Of a DNA stretch of 64,000 nucleotides, positions 46,701 through 59,159 are shown one piece after another. The first letter of the stretch is position 1. Each line of letters starts with the position of its first letter. Location of the stretch: assembly GCA_027559495.1 (NCBI GenBank), contig JAMXSV010000028.1:2542001-2606000 (forward strand). The letters run 5' to 3'. Under the pieces are notes generated by a model. It was not told the DNA's origin. It saw only the letters and a program-made list of their open reading frames with translations, and did not search any database. Made by a program: the position numbers and the translations under genes. Source of the stretch: Aurifilum marmelostoma. Its lineage: Eukaryota > Ascomycota > Sordariomycetes > Diaporthales > Cryphonectriaceae.

Positions 46701-48950
46701 ACTGTCTCCTTGGTCCGACGGATGATGAAGGGCGCGATGGCGGTGTGTAGCTGCGCGAGTTTCTCTTGCGTTGCTTTGCGCTGCTCTTGGTCCTTCTCTT
46801 CATCTACTACTTCATTCTTGTCCGATTGCCCCAGGTGCTCCAGGTCTTCATCGATGCGGACCTTGCCAGGGTTGAGAAAGTCGAGCAGGGCTGACAACTC
46901 GGCCAGGTTGTTCTGGATAGGGGTACCGGTGATGAGAACCTTGCAGGGTACATTGAAGCTGACAAGCTTGCCGTAGAGCTGTGACTCGCGGTTCTTGAGC
47001 CGGTGGGCCTCATCCACAGCCAGTACCTGCCACTTGATTGTCTTCAGAAAATCCGAATCAAGCAGGATGTAGTCATATGAGGTGACGAGAACATTGAACT
47101 TGGGCTTCTTGGGATTGTTGTTGGTCAGAAGTTCGTGTTCGCGAATGGTGGATCGCGCAGCCTCAGGGCCAAGGTAGACGACGTAGTTCAAGTCTGGAGC
47201 CCAGTGATTAAAGGTATCGCACCAAGCCGGAATGACACTGAGCGGCGCCACGACCAGGAACGGGCCTTCTTGACCACGGTCATTGCGCAGCCAGCTGAGA
47301 AACGACACGCTTTGAACAGTCTTTCCCAGACCCATCTCGTCTGCCAGGATGACGTTGTTCGCGCGGGTCCAATTCAGGGCCAGGAAGTTCAGGCCCTTCA
47401 TCTGGAACTCTCGAAGCTCACCATTCTGGATGTATGACGGCTGCTGTTCAATCTTGCGCATCGGGCTGCGGGTGTCGACGTTGGACTCGGTCCGATCCGA
47501 CTGCCAGGACCGTGACGAGCGGTTCAGGAAAAGGTCGATCTTGTCTTGATCGTTCTTGCTGACAGCACTGGCAGTCTCCCAGGTGCACTCGTCATACTGC
47601 AAGCCTTTCCACTTGATCAGATACTCGTCACCGTCATCGCCATCACGGACAGCCACGACGCGCTCGACCTTGGTATAATCCTCAACCGCTTCTTGCTGTC
47701 GCTCCCGGTCGAGGAGATACTCCTCTCTCTGTTCAGGAGTGATCTCGTCGTTCTCAAAGTGCAAGCTGATTTCGAACTCAACGACCTTCTTGTAGTAGTT
47801 CTCAAGCCGGCGAATTCCTCGGCAGCCAACGACAGACTCGGTGGTCTCCCAGGAGTTGTGCATATGAGACTGGCCTTGCCACTTGATCAAGTACTCGAAG
47901 TCGTGCCGAGTCGTCTCTCGGGTCATCTCGCGCTCGGGCTTCAGTTTGTGTCGAATTATCTTCTCGATGTAGGGCGAGGTATCCTCGTACTCGGCCGCGG
48001 CCCAGTAATTCGGGGTGAGATCGGAGTCATCATCGACATCAACGTCGCTCTCTTGGTATGCTCCAGCCGAGACGCGAGCAGCCCTGCGGCTGTTCCAACG
48101 CTTCTCTGCTAGCGCCACGGCGGGCTGGGCTTCGGCTTGCCGACGAGCCCTCTTCTGGAAGCTCTTGGCCCGGGCACCACCATATGTGTCACTATCAGAG
48201 TCATCATCGATCGGCGTCTGGCGAAGAGGAGTAGCGCGCTTGGAGGCTGATGACGGAACTCGTTAGTGATGTTCAGGCCGCACGCCGACGAGGGGAGGAA
48301 AGCTTACATGGCAAAGATCGCTCCGTTCGCCGCTTCTTAACAACTCGTCGGCTAGCAACAATCGAGTCGGACTCGGACTCATCATCCTCTTCGACCTGGA
48401 TTGCAGGTGGTCAGCAAATCTCTTCGTCGGGGACGGCGCAGTTAGCAGCAAGGACAACCTACAATCTTGCGACGCTGTTGTGGGCGAGACTGTCCTGACT
48501 GATTAGCGGTCTATCTCCAAGCGCGATATAGTAGCGACGTACGCTTCTTCGTAAGCCATAGAGCTCTGGGTTCTCTCTCATGTAGTCTTCCTCCAGGCCA
48601 GGACCTGCTTTTCGCTTCGGGGCGGCCCGCGAGTCGTCTGAAGAGGCGGCTTCGGCGTGGTCCCCGTTGCTGACGGGGGAAGCAGCCTCTGCAGTGTCAT
48701 CAAAGTCGCCATCGTTAGGAGCGTCTTCGTCACTGGAACTCGAAGGGTCATCGAAATCATCGGCGCGGCCGTTCGTATCAGCCTGGTCAAGCTCGTCGCG
48801 CGAGGCAGAGGCGGGGGAACCGAGGTCAGGAGCTGGAGCGTCGGACAGATCGCTATCGCTGGGCTCAGGGTCGAGCAGTTGTACGGAAACCTTGTTTGCG
48901 ACCGGCGAAGGATCTCCGTTAACCGGACTGGATTCCGGCGAGGAAGACAT
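43718..48950 (-). CDS. CHD1: Chromodomain helicase DNA-binding protein 1 (CHD1 chromatin remodeler)
   Basis: An ATP-dependent nucleosome-spacing enzyme acting with transcription elongation. Five exons (48950-48543, 48489-48463, 48395-48308, 48246-44148, 44093-43718) give 1665 aa; exon 2 is only 27 nt. The acidic Ser-rich N-terminus leads to tandem chromodomains (about 265-310, FEYLIKWQGQSH; about 360-395, EYLIKWKGLQYDECTWE). The Snf2 ATPase follows (DEMGLGKT near 480, DEAHRLKN near 583, ARAHRIGQ). Next is a SANT/SLIDE-like DNA-binding region (WTQIRDDKEL) and a C-terminal helical domain (VRGNFERIM to MPQFWDFLATVWP). The basic/acidic tail ends HRHTPY. The last intron has two AGs 6 nt apart; only the downstream TAG keeps the frame. 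I start at 48950 (ACCATGTC); an in-frame ATG at 49052 is possible. Confidence 0.96.
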
Positions 48951-51854
48951 GGTCACCAAGGCTGGCGAGGCTGGCTGCTGTGAGACGACGATGTCAGTGA
49001 TGATTCTTTTGACGGATCGAGACGCGGCCAGGGGACACGTTGCAGAAGTCATTGGCGACCCCGAAAAGAAGCAGATCGCCTTGGAACAGCTGGAAACCAG
49101 CTAGATACCGTGCTTGTCGCATCCCCCCCGATGTCACTGATGGTGACGAGGCTGATGCGCGATGGGAGTCAATTGAGGTCGGGCCTGAGGCCACACGGCT
49201 CTGACGAGGTCGCAGACGCATCGGCATCATCGATGAGGCGCAGGCCCATCGACCACAGGTGTCCCGAGGGCAGCTCCCCGAGAAATATGGGTGAATATCA
49301 GGGGGCATGTGCCCGTATTGGATGGGGACTTGATGGCAAGACACGAGGCGGAGGACAGGCAGGACGCGACAGCTCCCACCGGTGATGGCGGGGGGATGGA
49401 GGGACTTACAAGTCATTCATAAAAGTGATAGACCTCAAGGCAGCAAGAAAATAAAGTGTAGAACGGGAATCTCTAAGTTGGTAGAGGGGGAAATGCTTGG
49501 TGGTGATGTAGGTTGGGAGCGCGGTATTGGTGTCTGGACGTTACTTGCGTGCGGGTGGATGAGGGAAAGGAAGGCAGAAGTCGGTAAATTTCAAAGAGTG
49601 ACAAGTGCAGTGGTGGGCAGATCCAGCAGAGGGACAGTGGGCTAGGTCGCAGGGAGTTGGGGTCCAGGTGGTCTGAGCTGAAGTACTGCCTGCTGGCGGG
49701 GCTAACGAGCTTGCTGTGGAGCCACGCTGTGAATCTGTTAGTGGCTCAGGCTTGGGTGTGACTAGCTGGGGCTATTCACCACTACCTACTCTACTTTTTT
49801 GGACCGCGCTGGGGCTGAGACAAGAGACATCAAGTACTGTTCCCAAAGTGTTCCTAGCTGGAAAGCCAACCCATCCTAGCATACAAAACCAGTCGTCTTT
49901 GACCTTCTTTGCTGTTGTCATCGGGACTGATTATTGTCAATTTTCTCCCACCCAATTTTTTCTTAATTCTACAATGCCTGGCTTTGAAGGCGGCCAACCA
50001 GGAGACACAATAGCAGAGGCTTTTAGAGGATAATGATGGACGGTTTGCTAACTGCTCAACTATGGAAGTCAATAGAAAGGACACCCTTCGCTTGATAGAG
50101 AAGCACCTTTGCTTGCCATCGTCTTACTAGCTCATGACACGGTACAAACAGCCTTTGAGCATTAGCTTGCCTGCATGCTTGCTTATATTGCCTTGTGTAC
50201 TGAGTGATCTAACTTGTTGAAACTGGCAAGGGCCATATCTGCTGCGGCTTTTGTTATCAAGACATATTCGTCAGGCAAACGAGCAAGGAGAGGTCTGGAG
50301 TATCTTGGAAGAAGAGCTGGGCAGGCTGTGGCACATTGAACCATCTAGATATAAATATATATGAAGAAGAAGAAAAAGCACATAATAACAAAGCAGTACG
50401 TTTTCCAGCTGAATGCCGCTTTGAGATTCATGGTTCGACATGAGGGGTTCCAGAGTGCCATTTGGGCAGTATTGCGCTGGATCTCTTCAGGCTGTGGGCA
50501 GCTGGAGGGGATCTCAAGCTGCCTTGGTACCCACACATGTGCTGGGATTATGAAGAGGGCCATCTCAAGAATCGAACACATTGAGAAGCCCCTGCAGCAT
50601 CCCGAGAGAGTATCCACCAGGCAGTCTTCAACAACGCATGATCCTCTGAATGTCACCCTGCAGTGGGCGCAGGGGTGGTTGACTGGTGGTGATCGACCGC
50701 AAGCCGTATGAAAATGAGTGCGCAAAGCTGGGCAACAGAGTGAGCACTGCCCGTGTGCTGCAGCACACTGAGATTTCAGGTTTCAAAAGAAGTGTAGCAT
50801 ACTGAACGTCACAATGTAGCGTGGTCTAGGTTCTCTCTGCTTACCTCAAGACATCCATGCCTCTCAGATTATGGAGACATGATTTCTTGGTCTTCCCTCC
50901 TCTTGACCTGCTTGAATGCAATCTGCAGAGTTTGACAACAATAAGAACAAAGAGAGCCGAGGGCTGCTGCATTTGAGCAGGTTAAAAGGTAGGGGCTACG
51001 GTGTGGAAGGCTTGTTTGTATTTGCAGTAAATAGAGATCTGTGACAGCCTCCAGTTGCTGATCTCCCGCTGTTCTCTTTTCCGGGCCACACATGCATGGG
51101 ATGGCGTTGCATTCATGGCTTAATCCTTAGCATTTGATAGAGTTTGCAGGAAAAAGAGAAAATTAAAAGAGCCCCCCCCTCCTTTGGTGCCCATTGAGGC
51201 TACAGAGGCCACACCCGAAGATCTGCATGGTACCTGCTGGATCACACAGTAGCTGCATCCTCCTGTCACACAGCTTATATTAAATCACGGCACATCTTGC
51301 ATGGCTCCCTAAAGAATGGCACTGTAGGTTGTAAGGCTGAATGATTGACAGACCTCGAGGAAACCTTGCATCATAGCATCCAGGACTAGGTGGCCTCGAA
51401 ACGGGCTGCGCTACAGGGGCTAGTGTATGACGGACGCAGGTTGTAGTGAGCACCCCTGCCAGCTCATGCCCACCTATCAGCGGCTCTCTGATTATTGACC
51501 TGCCCCGCGCTGCACGGGCAGGCTAGCTAGTCCCACGTACGGTAAAAGGGCCACAAATTCCCATCGCCGCCCAGCAGCGTCTGACCAGAAAAAAAAGAGA
51601 AGTGGGAAAAAGTCCTAACCAGATCACCGTCCACTGACCGTACTTCCTACGTGGCCGCCTTTGTTCTAACCCCTTCCAACCCTTGGTGGGAACTGGCCTA
51701 TCGCTTTTCATTCATTACCAAACCACAATAGGCTGGGCAGTGCCTGCGACGGCCCATCTCAGTCGTCTCGAGGATTTTCTGAACCCACCAAGGCAGATTT
51801 GTCCGACTTCCCTCTACAACAAACCTCCGCACCACCCTCGACGTCGCTGTCATC
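48951..51854. promoter_or_regulatory. 2.9 kb divergent region between CHD1 and RLI1
   Basis: Longest gene-free stretch in the window. It must hold both promoters. A 116-codon open frame at 50361-50711 and several others show no family pattern. No tRNA or repeat family is recognised. Confidence 0.5.
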
Positions 51855-54309
51855 ATGGCCGACAAACTTACGCGGTATGTAACAGACACTCCCTTGGTGT
51901 CAGAGTCTCCCTGGACAACCTGCTGACAGACGTCCTTCTATAGTATCGCTATTGTAAATAGCGACAAGGCATGCCGCACCCCGCCCCGCTACCCCGCCAA
52001 GCACAATATCAAGAGGACGTTAGACTGACCGTGATGATATATTTCGGGTGCAACAGTGCAAGCCAAAGGTGTGTATTCCCCCCTCTGCGGTCCCTGTATC
52101 TCAGAGACAGTCAAGTCAGGTGTACTGATGTCTAATTCCCTCAGAAATGCCGTCAAGAATGCAAGAAGTCGTGCCCTGTCGTGCGCAGCGGCAAGCTTTG
52201 TGAGTACCTGATGACCGATCCCTTCTCTCCGCGTTCCCACCCCCCTTTCGCCAGCTGACCGTGACGAACCAGGCATCGAGGTCACTCCTGATTCTCGGCT
52301 TGCTTTCCTCTCCGAATCCCTCTGCATCGGCTGTGGTATCTGCCCCAAGAAGTGTCCCTTCGGCGCCATCACCATCATCAACCTGCCCACAAACCTCGAG
52401 ACCCAGGTCACCCACCGATACTCCGCCAACAGCTTCAAGCTCCACAGACTGTGAGTCAACGATGAAGCAGCAAGTGTGTCCTCCATACTCGGAGCTAATA
52501 TGGGGTTATAGGCCGATGCCGAGGCCCGGAAACGTGCTTGGTCTCGTCGGAACAAACGGTATCGGAAAGAGTACTGCGCTCAAGATTCTCAGCGGCAAAT
52601 TGAAGCCCAACCTTGGAAGATACGACAACCCGCCGGACTGGGAAGACGTCATAAAATACTTCAGAGGCTCGGAGCTGCAGAACTACTTTACCAAGCTGTT
52701 GGAGGACGACCTCACATCTGTCGTCAAGCCCCAGTATGTCGATCAGCTGCCTAGGGCCATCAAGGGCTCCGAGAAGACCGTCAAGGCTCTCATCAACAAG
52801 CAGAAACAACTTGACAACCTGGAAGAAGTCCTTGATGTCTTGGAGCTGCGACACATCTACGAACGTGAAGTCACTAAGCTTTCTGGTGGTGAGCTTCAGC
52901 GGTTTGCCATCGGACTGACTTGTGTAAGTTCCTGCCCCTGGTATGCTCGAGAAGAGGACATCCAAGCTTACCCCTCATATAGGTCCAAGACAAGGACGTA
53001 TACATGTTCGATGAGCCTTCCTCGTATCTTGATGTCAAGCAACGTCTGGCAGCTGCCAGGATGATCAGGTCGCTATCCAAGCACGACAACTACATCATCG
53101 GTACGTGCTACCTCCTGATAATCTCGCAATGGCTACCACCGCCTTGCATGTCACAAGTCTAAGTCTAACCGGCTTTGCAGTTGTCGAGCACGATCTCAGT
53201 GTGTTGGATTACCTCTCGGACTACGTCTGCGTTCTCTATGGTCAGCCAGCAGTGTATGGCGTTGTGTCTCTCCCCCACAGTGTTCGCGAGGGCATCAACA
53301 TCTTCCTTGATGGGCACATTCCGACGGAGAACCTGCGATTCCGCGACGAGTCACTTACCTTCCGGATCGCCGAAGCCTCTGATCAATTTGACAACGACCA
53401 GACTCGTGCCTTCACTTACCCACGGATGGAGAAGACCATGGGCGACTTCCACCTGCAGATCGACGCTGGTAGCTTCACTGACTCAGAGTAAGTCCCCAAC
53501 CAGACACTTCACCCTCAGAGGGCGGCCAACTAACGGTACCGCATAGGATCCTCGTCATGATGGGTGAGAACGGTACCGGAAAGACCACATTCTGTCGCCT
53601 TCTCGCTGGCGCCCTGAAGCCCGATGGAAACGCCAAGGTACCAGAAATGAAGATCAGCATGAAGCCGCAGACCATCACGCCCAAGTTTGAGGGAACTGTC
53701 CGCCAGCTGTTCTTCAAGAAGATCAGGGCCTCCTGTGAGTGACATTCCACCAGCTCAATCTTGTCCTGAAAGCATATCGGCTAACCCGCCTTCGTAGTCT
53801 TGTCTCCTCAGTTTCAGACCGATGTCGTGAAGCCACTCAAGCTGGACGATTTCATCGACCAGGAGGTCAAGCACCTGTCTGGTGGTGAACTGCAGCGTGT
53901 CGCCATTGTCCTGTCCCTGGGTCTCCCAGCCGACATCTACGTCATCGACGAACCGTCCGCCTACCTGGACTCCGAGCAGCGTATCATTGCTGCCCGCGTC
54001 ATCAAGCGCTTCATCATGCACGCCAAGAAGACAGCCTTCATCGTCGAGCACGACTTCATCATGGCCACGTACCTGGCTGATCGTGTCATCGTCTTCGACG
54101 GCAAGCCTGGTGTTGACTCTCACGCTAACAAGCCCGAGTCGCTTCTCACCGGTTGCAACACCTTCCTCAAGAACCTCGACGTGACTTTCCGCCGCGACCC
54201 CGTCAACTACCGCCCGCGTATCAACAAGGGCGGCTCCCAGCTCGACCAGGAGCAGAAGCTCAGCGGCAACTACTTCTTCCTCGAGGACAACGACAAGACC
54301 AGTGCTTGA
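51855..54309 (+). CDS. RLI1: ABCE1/Rli1 ribosome-recycling ATPase
   Basis: An essential Fe-S ABC ATPase that splits ribosomes after termination and links to initiation and ribosome export. Ten exons: 51855-51874, 51944-51968, 52057-52068, 52145-52199, 52273-52450, 52512-52923, 52983-53100, 53181-53487, 53547-53734 and 53798-54309. They give 608 aa, the same length as yeast Rli1. The N-terminal [4Fe-4S] domain (CKPKKCRQECKKSCPV, then CIGCGICPKKCPFGAI) is split over five exons, one of 12 nt. ABC1 has GTNGIGKST, LSGGELQRFAIG and MFDEPSSYLD; ABC2 has GENGTGKTT, LSGGELQRVAIV and VIDEPSAYLD. Intron 2 needs a GC donor (AAG|GCATGC at 51969). Very few residues differ from the family standard; identification is secure. 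Confidence 0.98.
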
Positions 54310-55805
54310 AGCAGTGTTCTTCTATAATGACACACAGGGCGACAAGAAGGACACCTTCCCTCCGCCACATCATCACCATAACCGCTACAATGCATCATCA
54401 TCGGGTCAAGGCGTTCTAGGTGTCCAAAAGAAAGGTACTGGCCGAGGCAGGATCGGCTCCTCAGGTGAACTGGGTTTCGAGGAGAGCGGCTCGAGCGAGG
54501 ACGACGACCCCGATATCTGACGACGGCGACGGCGGTCTATCCCCTGTTGCCTGGTCCTACGAATACGATGCTTTTTCTTAATATGTAAAAGAAGAAAGAA
54601 ACCCCTTCTATCCCTGGGGGTGTTGATTTTTTCTTATCCTACACAATAGCTGGAAGTCGTTACTGCTCTTTTGCAAGTAGGATGGAGGACTGCATCTGTC
54701 TTCGTAGATTGAGGGGCAATGGGCCAAGAGGGTGACCGCCGTCTAGGACATAGTATCGGAGAATATGTCATGCGAACACATCTATGCGCAGTAGGTAGAA
54801 AGCCAGGAGGGCGAGAACAACACATGAAAGTGAAACCATAGGCACGAGACAGTTATAGCACGTGCTCGAATTCAAAAGTCGCCCAAGCGAATATCTTAAA
54901 AAAAAGAAAAAAAGCTTAATTAATCCTTTTTCATGAACTTCCCAAAAGCTAGCTAGGGTTCACTAAGATGGTGCACTGAAACGGTGCAGCCGTGTCGCGA
55001 AGAAAGTCATGAGAAAGAACTTCGCAGGAGAAGTTTGATGCCGTGGCCGTCGACATTTCCTTTTTCGGATGCTAGAACGAGTGAGAGGCGGTAGGATAGG
55101 CAGGTACACGTACACAACCAGGCATCAGTCGCTCAGACGCCAAATTATTCATCTTCGGTAAGCATCAAATGCTGACTCGACTGTACCACGTCGGTGCTCG
55201 AAGATTCAACCTGCGTCGAAGTTGTTGAGAGTCATTTGAACTTTGTTGATATGTCGGCCCTCCATGTAAAGAATAAGAAAGGAAGTCGTGGGGGAAAGAG
55301 AATCTTCAGGGCCCAGGGTGCCGTAAATGAACGCGAAGAGGCTGTCAGGTTGCCTGTTTGGTCCGGAGTGTGTCATCTTGCCCACCACGACATCAAGTCG
55401 GAGACGATTGCCGTACGTACTTGTGGCGAGACCAATGCCTCAAGACATGCCATTCCGCAGCCCTTGCCATGCGTCGACCATAGGTCGGCCGAGTCATCTC
55501 TGGAAGAGAAAGCGGCGCGCCATCTCAGGCTTCTGCCTTCTGCTGTTATGTGGTCTTCCTGGATTCGTACGTGGTAACGTCATCGGCAGGCTGCCTGCCA
55601 ATGAGTCTTGAGGTGTGTGTGTTGGGGCGGGGCCATTTGCGTTGTTGAAGCGGAGGCGGTCCGGATTAACGATGCATAAACATTCCGAGCCTGAGCGCAT
55701 CAAAGGGGGGGTTTCCACCATCTCACCCTACGTAGTGCTGGAGTAGACAGTGTTTAACCTCTTCTTGACTCTGCCTACATCCCAGCCTGACGCGAGAAAG
55801 ACCAT
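54310..55805. other. Intergenic between RLI1 and PRP40 3' ends
   Basis: Convergent spacer of 1.5 kb. A 72-codon open frame (54302-54520, +1 relative to RLI1) overlaps the RLI1 stop and ends acidic (ESGSSEDDDPDI); I do not call it a gene. Nothing else is recognised. Confidence 0.55.
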
Positions 55806-58525
55806 CTAGTCCTCCTCGATTTCGCCCTCCTCGCTGCCAGAATGGACTCCTGCGGGCTCTTCCTTTGGTAGCGGCTGGGGAGATCTAGTTCTGAGACGGC
55901 CATCACGACGGGGGGTACGCTCACGAGGTGAATTATCAGTCTTCAATCTCTGTGTCTGATGTTAGTGATGGTGCGCCAAGGAACAGAGACGCTAGCAAAC
56001 GACATACCTTCGAGTCCCTGGAGTCCGGACGGCGATCGTCTTCGTCATCCGCACGACGTCTTCTAGGCAAGCTCGGCTTCTCGTCGCCATAATTGAGACC
56101 ATCAACGTCGCGCTCGACGACGCGGCGACGGTAAGACCGCTCACGCTCTTCCTCGCGGTCACGCCGCTCGCGTTCGTAATGGCTCAGGGGCTCATCTCGG
56201 CGAGAGCGTGGTGGGCGGTCGTAATCACGATCTCGGTCTCGATCCCGTTCGCGCTCGCGGTCACGGTCACGGTCACGATCACGGTCCCGCTCACGGTCCC
56301 GGTCTCGCTCGCGATCCCTATAGCGGTCCCGGTCTCGGTCTCGGTCACGGTCACGCTCTCTCTCCCTCTCCCTGTACTCACGATCATCGTGCCCACCTGA
56401 CGACCTGTGGTCTGACAGCAGTGTTTCGGCCATGCTAGACTTGCGGTAATTGCGTTCACGTTCGGCAATGGCCTTGCGGCGATCGGCCTCGTAGAGGTCG
56501 GGTTCTGGACTGCGGGATCTGGTGTGTCCCCTGCGATGAGACCGCTCACCTCGGTCTCTCTCACGTTCCCTGTCCTTGTCTCGGTATCGATCGCGCGAAC
56601 GCTCGCGTCGTCGCTGTCGGTCTCTCTCCTTTTCCAGATCATCTTCTTTCTCACGGAGCCGGCGCATGTGCCTGTCAAAGGTGCTGCGACGCGTGTCCTC
56701 CGAAGTCACTGCCTGAAACTCGGGGGCATTTTCAAGACGGGCTTTGACCTTTTCGTAAGTGTCTTTCATAGTGATTGGGGGGTCCAGACGTTTCAGGAGG
56801 GTCTTCAGATCGTCGACCGGCCGACGCTGGTGCTGACGATCGGCCTGCCGGCTCTCCTCCGGCCTCGTCTTCTTCTCCTGGAGCTGCAGAAATATTCATC
56901 AGTGGCTGTGGCTACGAAGAAGTATGAGAAGTCAAGATCAGACTCACCTTCTCGAAGATGAACTTCAATATGTCCCGGTCAATGTTAGCAGTACGGCGAT
57001 CTTCCTTCATCACTGCAAAGAAATCCTGGAAGTCGGTCTTGGGAGTGATCTCGAACCGTTTGTCCTGCAAAACCTGTCAGCGTCTGGGCCACGTCTAGAG
57101 ACCTCTTGAGACACTCACATGAACCACATCCGCAACGTCGTTACGCGTCCCTCGCAGCCCTCGCTCCTCTTCGTCTACCATATCCCAGAATAATTCCTGA
57201 GGCGTCGATCCGTTCTGGCCGATCATAGCGGCATAGCGGGGGTCGTTCTCGATGAGTGGCAAGATCTGACTCCATTTCGTGCCCGCCTTAATCTTGGAGT
57301 CCTTTTTAAGTTCTCGGAGGAGACTTTTGAATCCATCACGGTTTTGACGCTCTTTCCTCTGCTTTTTCGCCTTCTGAGCCTGTCGCGTGTCGTTGAACGT
57401 GCGCTCCACAGCCTTCATGTGGTTTTGAAAGACGGTCAAGATATCGAACTTGCTCAAGGACTGGTACTTCTCGTCATTTCGGAACGGCTCCGTGCCAGAG
57501 ATGATGTCCTGGGCCTCAGACCAGCGTGTGTACGGTTCCAGGTTGAGCTTTGGGAGGAGATCAATCAGACCATCCATGGCACTCTTACGCAGAGAAGCCT
57601 TCTGTTCTCGGTGCGTCTTCTTGAGATCAACAATGTAGTCCTCAAAGAGCTGGCGGCGCTCTGCCTCGTCATTTGTCGAGCGGAAGATGGTCTCGCCTTC
57701 GATCATGGGCCGGGCCGTCTTCCACCTCGTGTAGTACTTGATCTCGGGGTGGCTTCTTAGCATCGTAGCAAAATCGGCACGGAGCTTGCTCAACCTCTCC
57801 TTGGCCTTCTCCTTGTCCTGGGCAATCACGTCGCTGCAATACCTCTCGAAGGCGACTTTTCTTTCCCGGGGGTCCTTGATAGCCCTGTACTGAGGATCTT
57901 TCAGAATAGCTCGAAGCGTCTGCTCCCATGTCCAGTCAGGCTGCACACCGCAGCGCCGGAGAAGTTTGACGAAAGCAGCCTCGGCCTCCTCGGGCGTGGC
58001 AAACTCAGGTTCCTCGCTGGCGGGTACAAACTGCTGGGCTCGCAGATCGTTTCCGAATCCCAGCTGTCGTGATTCGCCGATGGGCTCGCGTTGATCACGG
58101 AACCGATCGAAGCCCTGGCCGCCAGAGCCACCGGCTGTGGGTGTAGGAAAGGAGCCTGGAGTGGCAGGAGTCGTCGGTGTATCGGTTGCCCCAAGAGCGC
58201 GCTTGTAGACATCTGGCATCTCCCATGAGCTCGTCTTGGTCTCGGTATTGTACCAGTACTTCCTACCACCCTCGGCGGTGTACTCTTTCCACGGCTGATT
58301 CGCAAGGGCGCGCTGTTTTTGGAGGCCTGTTAGAAGGGGTGTTTGTCTTTCTTGACCATCTCAGTTGTTGTGGCTCACCTCGGCCGGGCTCATCATCTCC
58401 TCAGGCTTTGTCCATTGCGTCTGCTTGGTGATATTATTGTAGTAATACACACGATTGTCGGGGGTGCGATGTTCCTGCCAGGCTGCAGCACCAGGGCTGG
58501 GGAATGGCGCGTGCATGCCATTCAT
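55806..58525 (-). CDS. PRP40: Pre-mRNA processing protein 40 (WW/FF, U1 snRNP)
   Basis: A U1 snRNP-associated splicing factor that bridges the 5' splice site and branch-site proteins. Five exons (58525-58379, 58312-57119, 57064-56948, 56883-56008, 55949-55806) give 825 aa, all junctions in phase 0. Two WW domains open the protein (VYYYNNITKQTQWTKP and YWYNTETKTSSWEMP), then come four to five FF repeats from about residue 140 (AFVKLLRRCGVQPDWTW, FATMLRSHPEIKYYTRW, and so on). The C-terminal 290 residues change to an RE/RD-rich stretch with long alternating Asp-Arg and Glu-Arg (56216-56376), unlike the short yeast tail. It ends in an acidic GEIEED. The start is the Met just before WW1. It is divergent from TRS65. 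Confidence 0.94.
56216..56376 (-). repeat. Arg-Asp/Arg-Glu dipeptide-coding repeat in PRP40
   Basis: Degenerate hexanucleotide-like repeats (CGGTCA/CGGTCT on the + strand) encode about 50 residues of almost uninterrupted RD and RE dipeptides. The variation of synonymous codons suggests selection on the protein rather than recent slippage. Confidence 0.9.
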
Positions 58526-59159
58526 TGTGGCCTCTTTTGGCTGTCTGATCGGGATACCCAAGAATCCAAAGAAGATACAGATAACTGTGCTGGTTTAGAC
58601 CTGAGATCTGGCAAATCCAAGTAAGCAGCACAAGAGAGAACAGCACTTAACAGTCCACAGGGCGAGCTGTGAAGTGTGCTGTGCTGGGTGTTTGTCGGCG
58701 GTAGCAGATGAAGGAAAGAGACAAAAAAGTGAAGGTTGGCTGCAAACATTGAAGGCAAGGAGCAGGGGGGGGCGTGCACGGGCCATGACACCATTTGCTT
58801 GTACCTTGTACCGGTGATATACCATAGTACGGACGTATTTCATTGCGCTGTACTCACCTACCTCACTGCACTTATTCCCAGCGTGCCAGGTACATCCCCC
58901 CCTCCCCCTCCCCCCTGGCTAGCCCCACCAGGAGCTCTTTGATCCCTGGCCTAGTGATTCGATGTGATAACTACGTCGTCCTCCAGTCCTTCTCCTTCCT
59001 GTATCAATAAGAACATTGAGCTCCCCCTCTTCTCTGTATACAGGCTGACCATTTCCCACACCAGCACCTTCACACCGCCTGGAGGCTGGCCGATATCTCG
59101 AGACAGGTCAAAAATTAGGATCATGGTCTAAAAGTCGGCACACCTGGAGAAACTGCAAG
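58526..59159. promoter_or_regulatory. Divergent promoter region of PRP40 and TRS65
   Basis: 633 bp between two start codons facing away from each other, with C-rich patches near 58895-58915. No gene is seen. Confidence 0.5.

Noticed and set aside
50361..50711. 116-aa open frame between CHD1 and RLI1
   Set aside because: Begins with a poly-Lys A-rich stretch; the opposite strand is open over the same bases; no family pattern.
55194..55577. 127-aa open frame in the RLI1-PRP40 spacer
   Set aside because: No conserved pattern and overlapping frames on both strands; probably chance in moderately GC-rich sequence.
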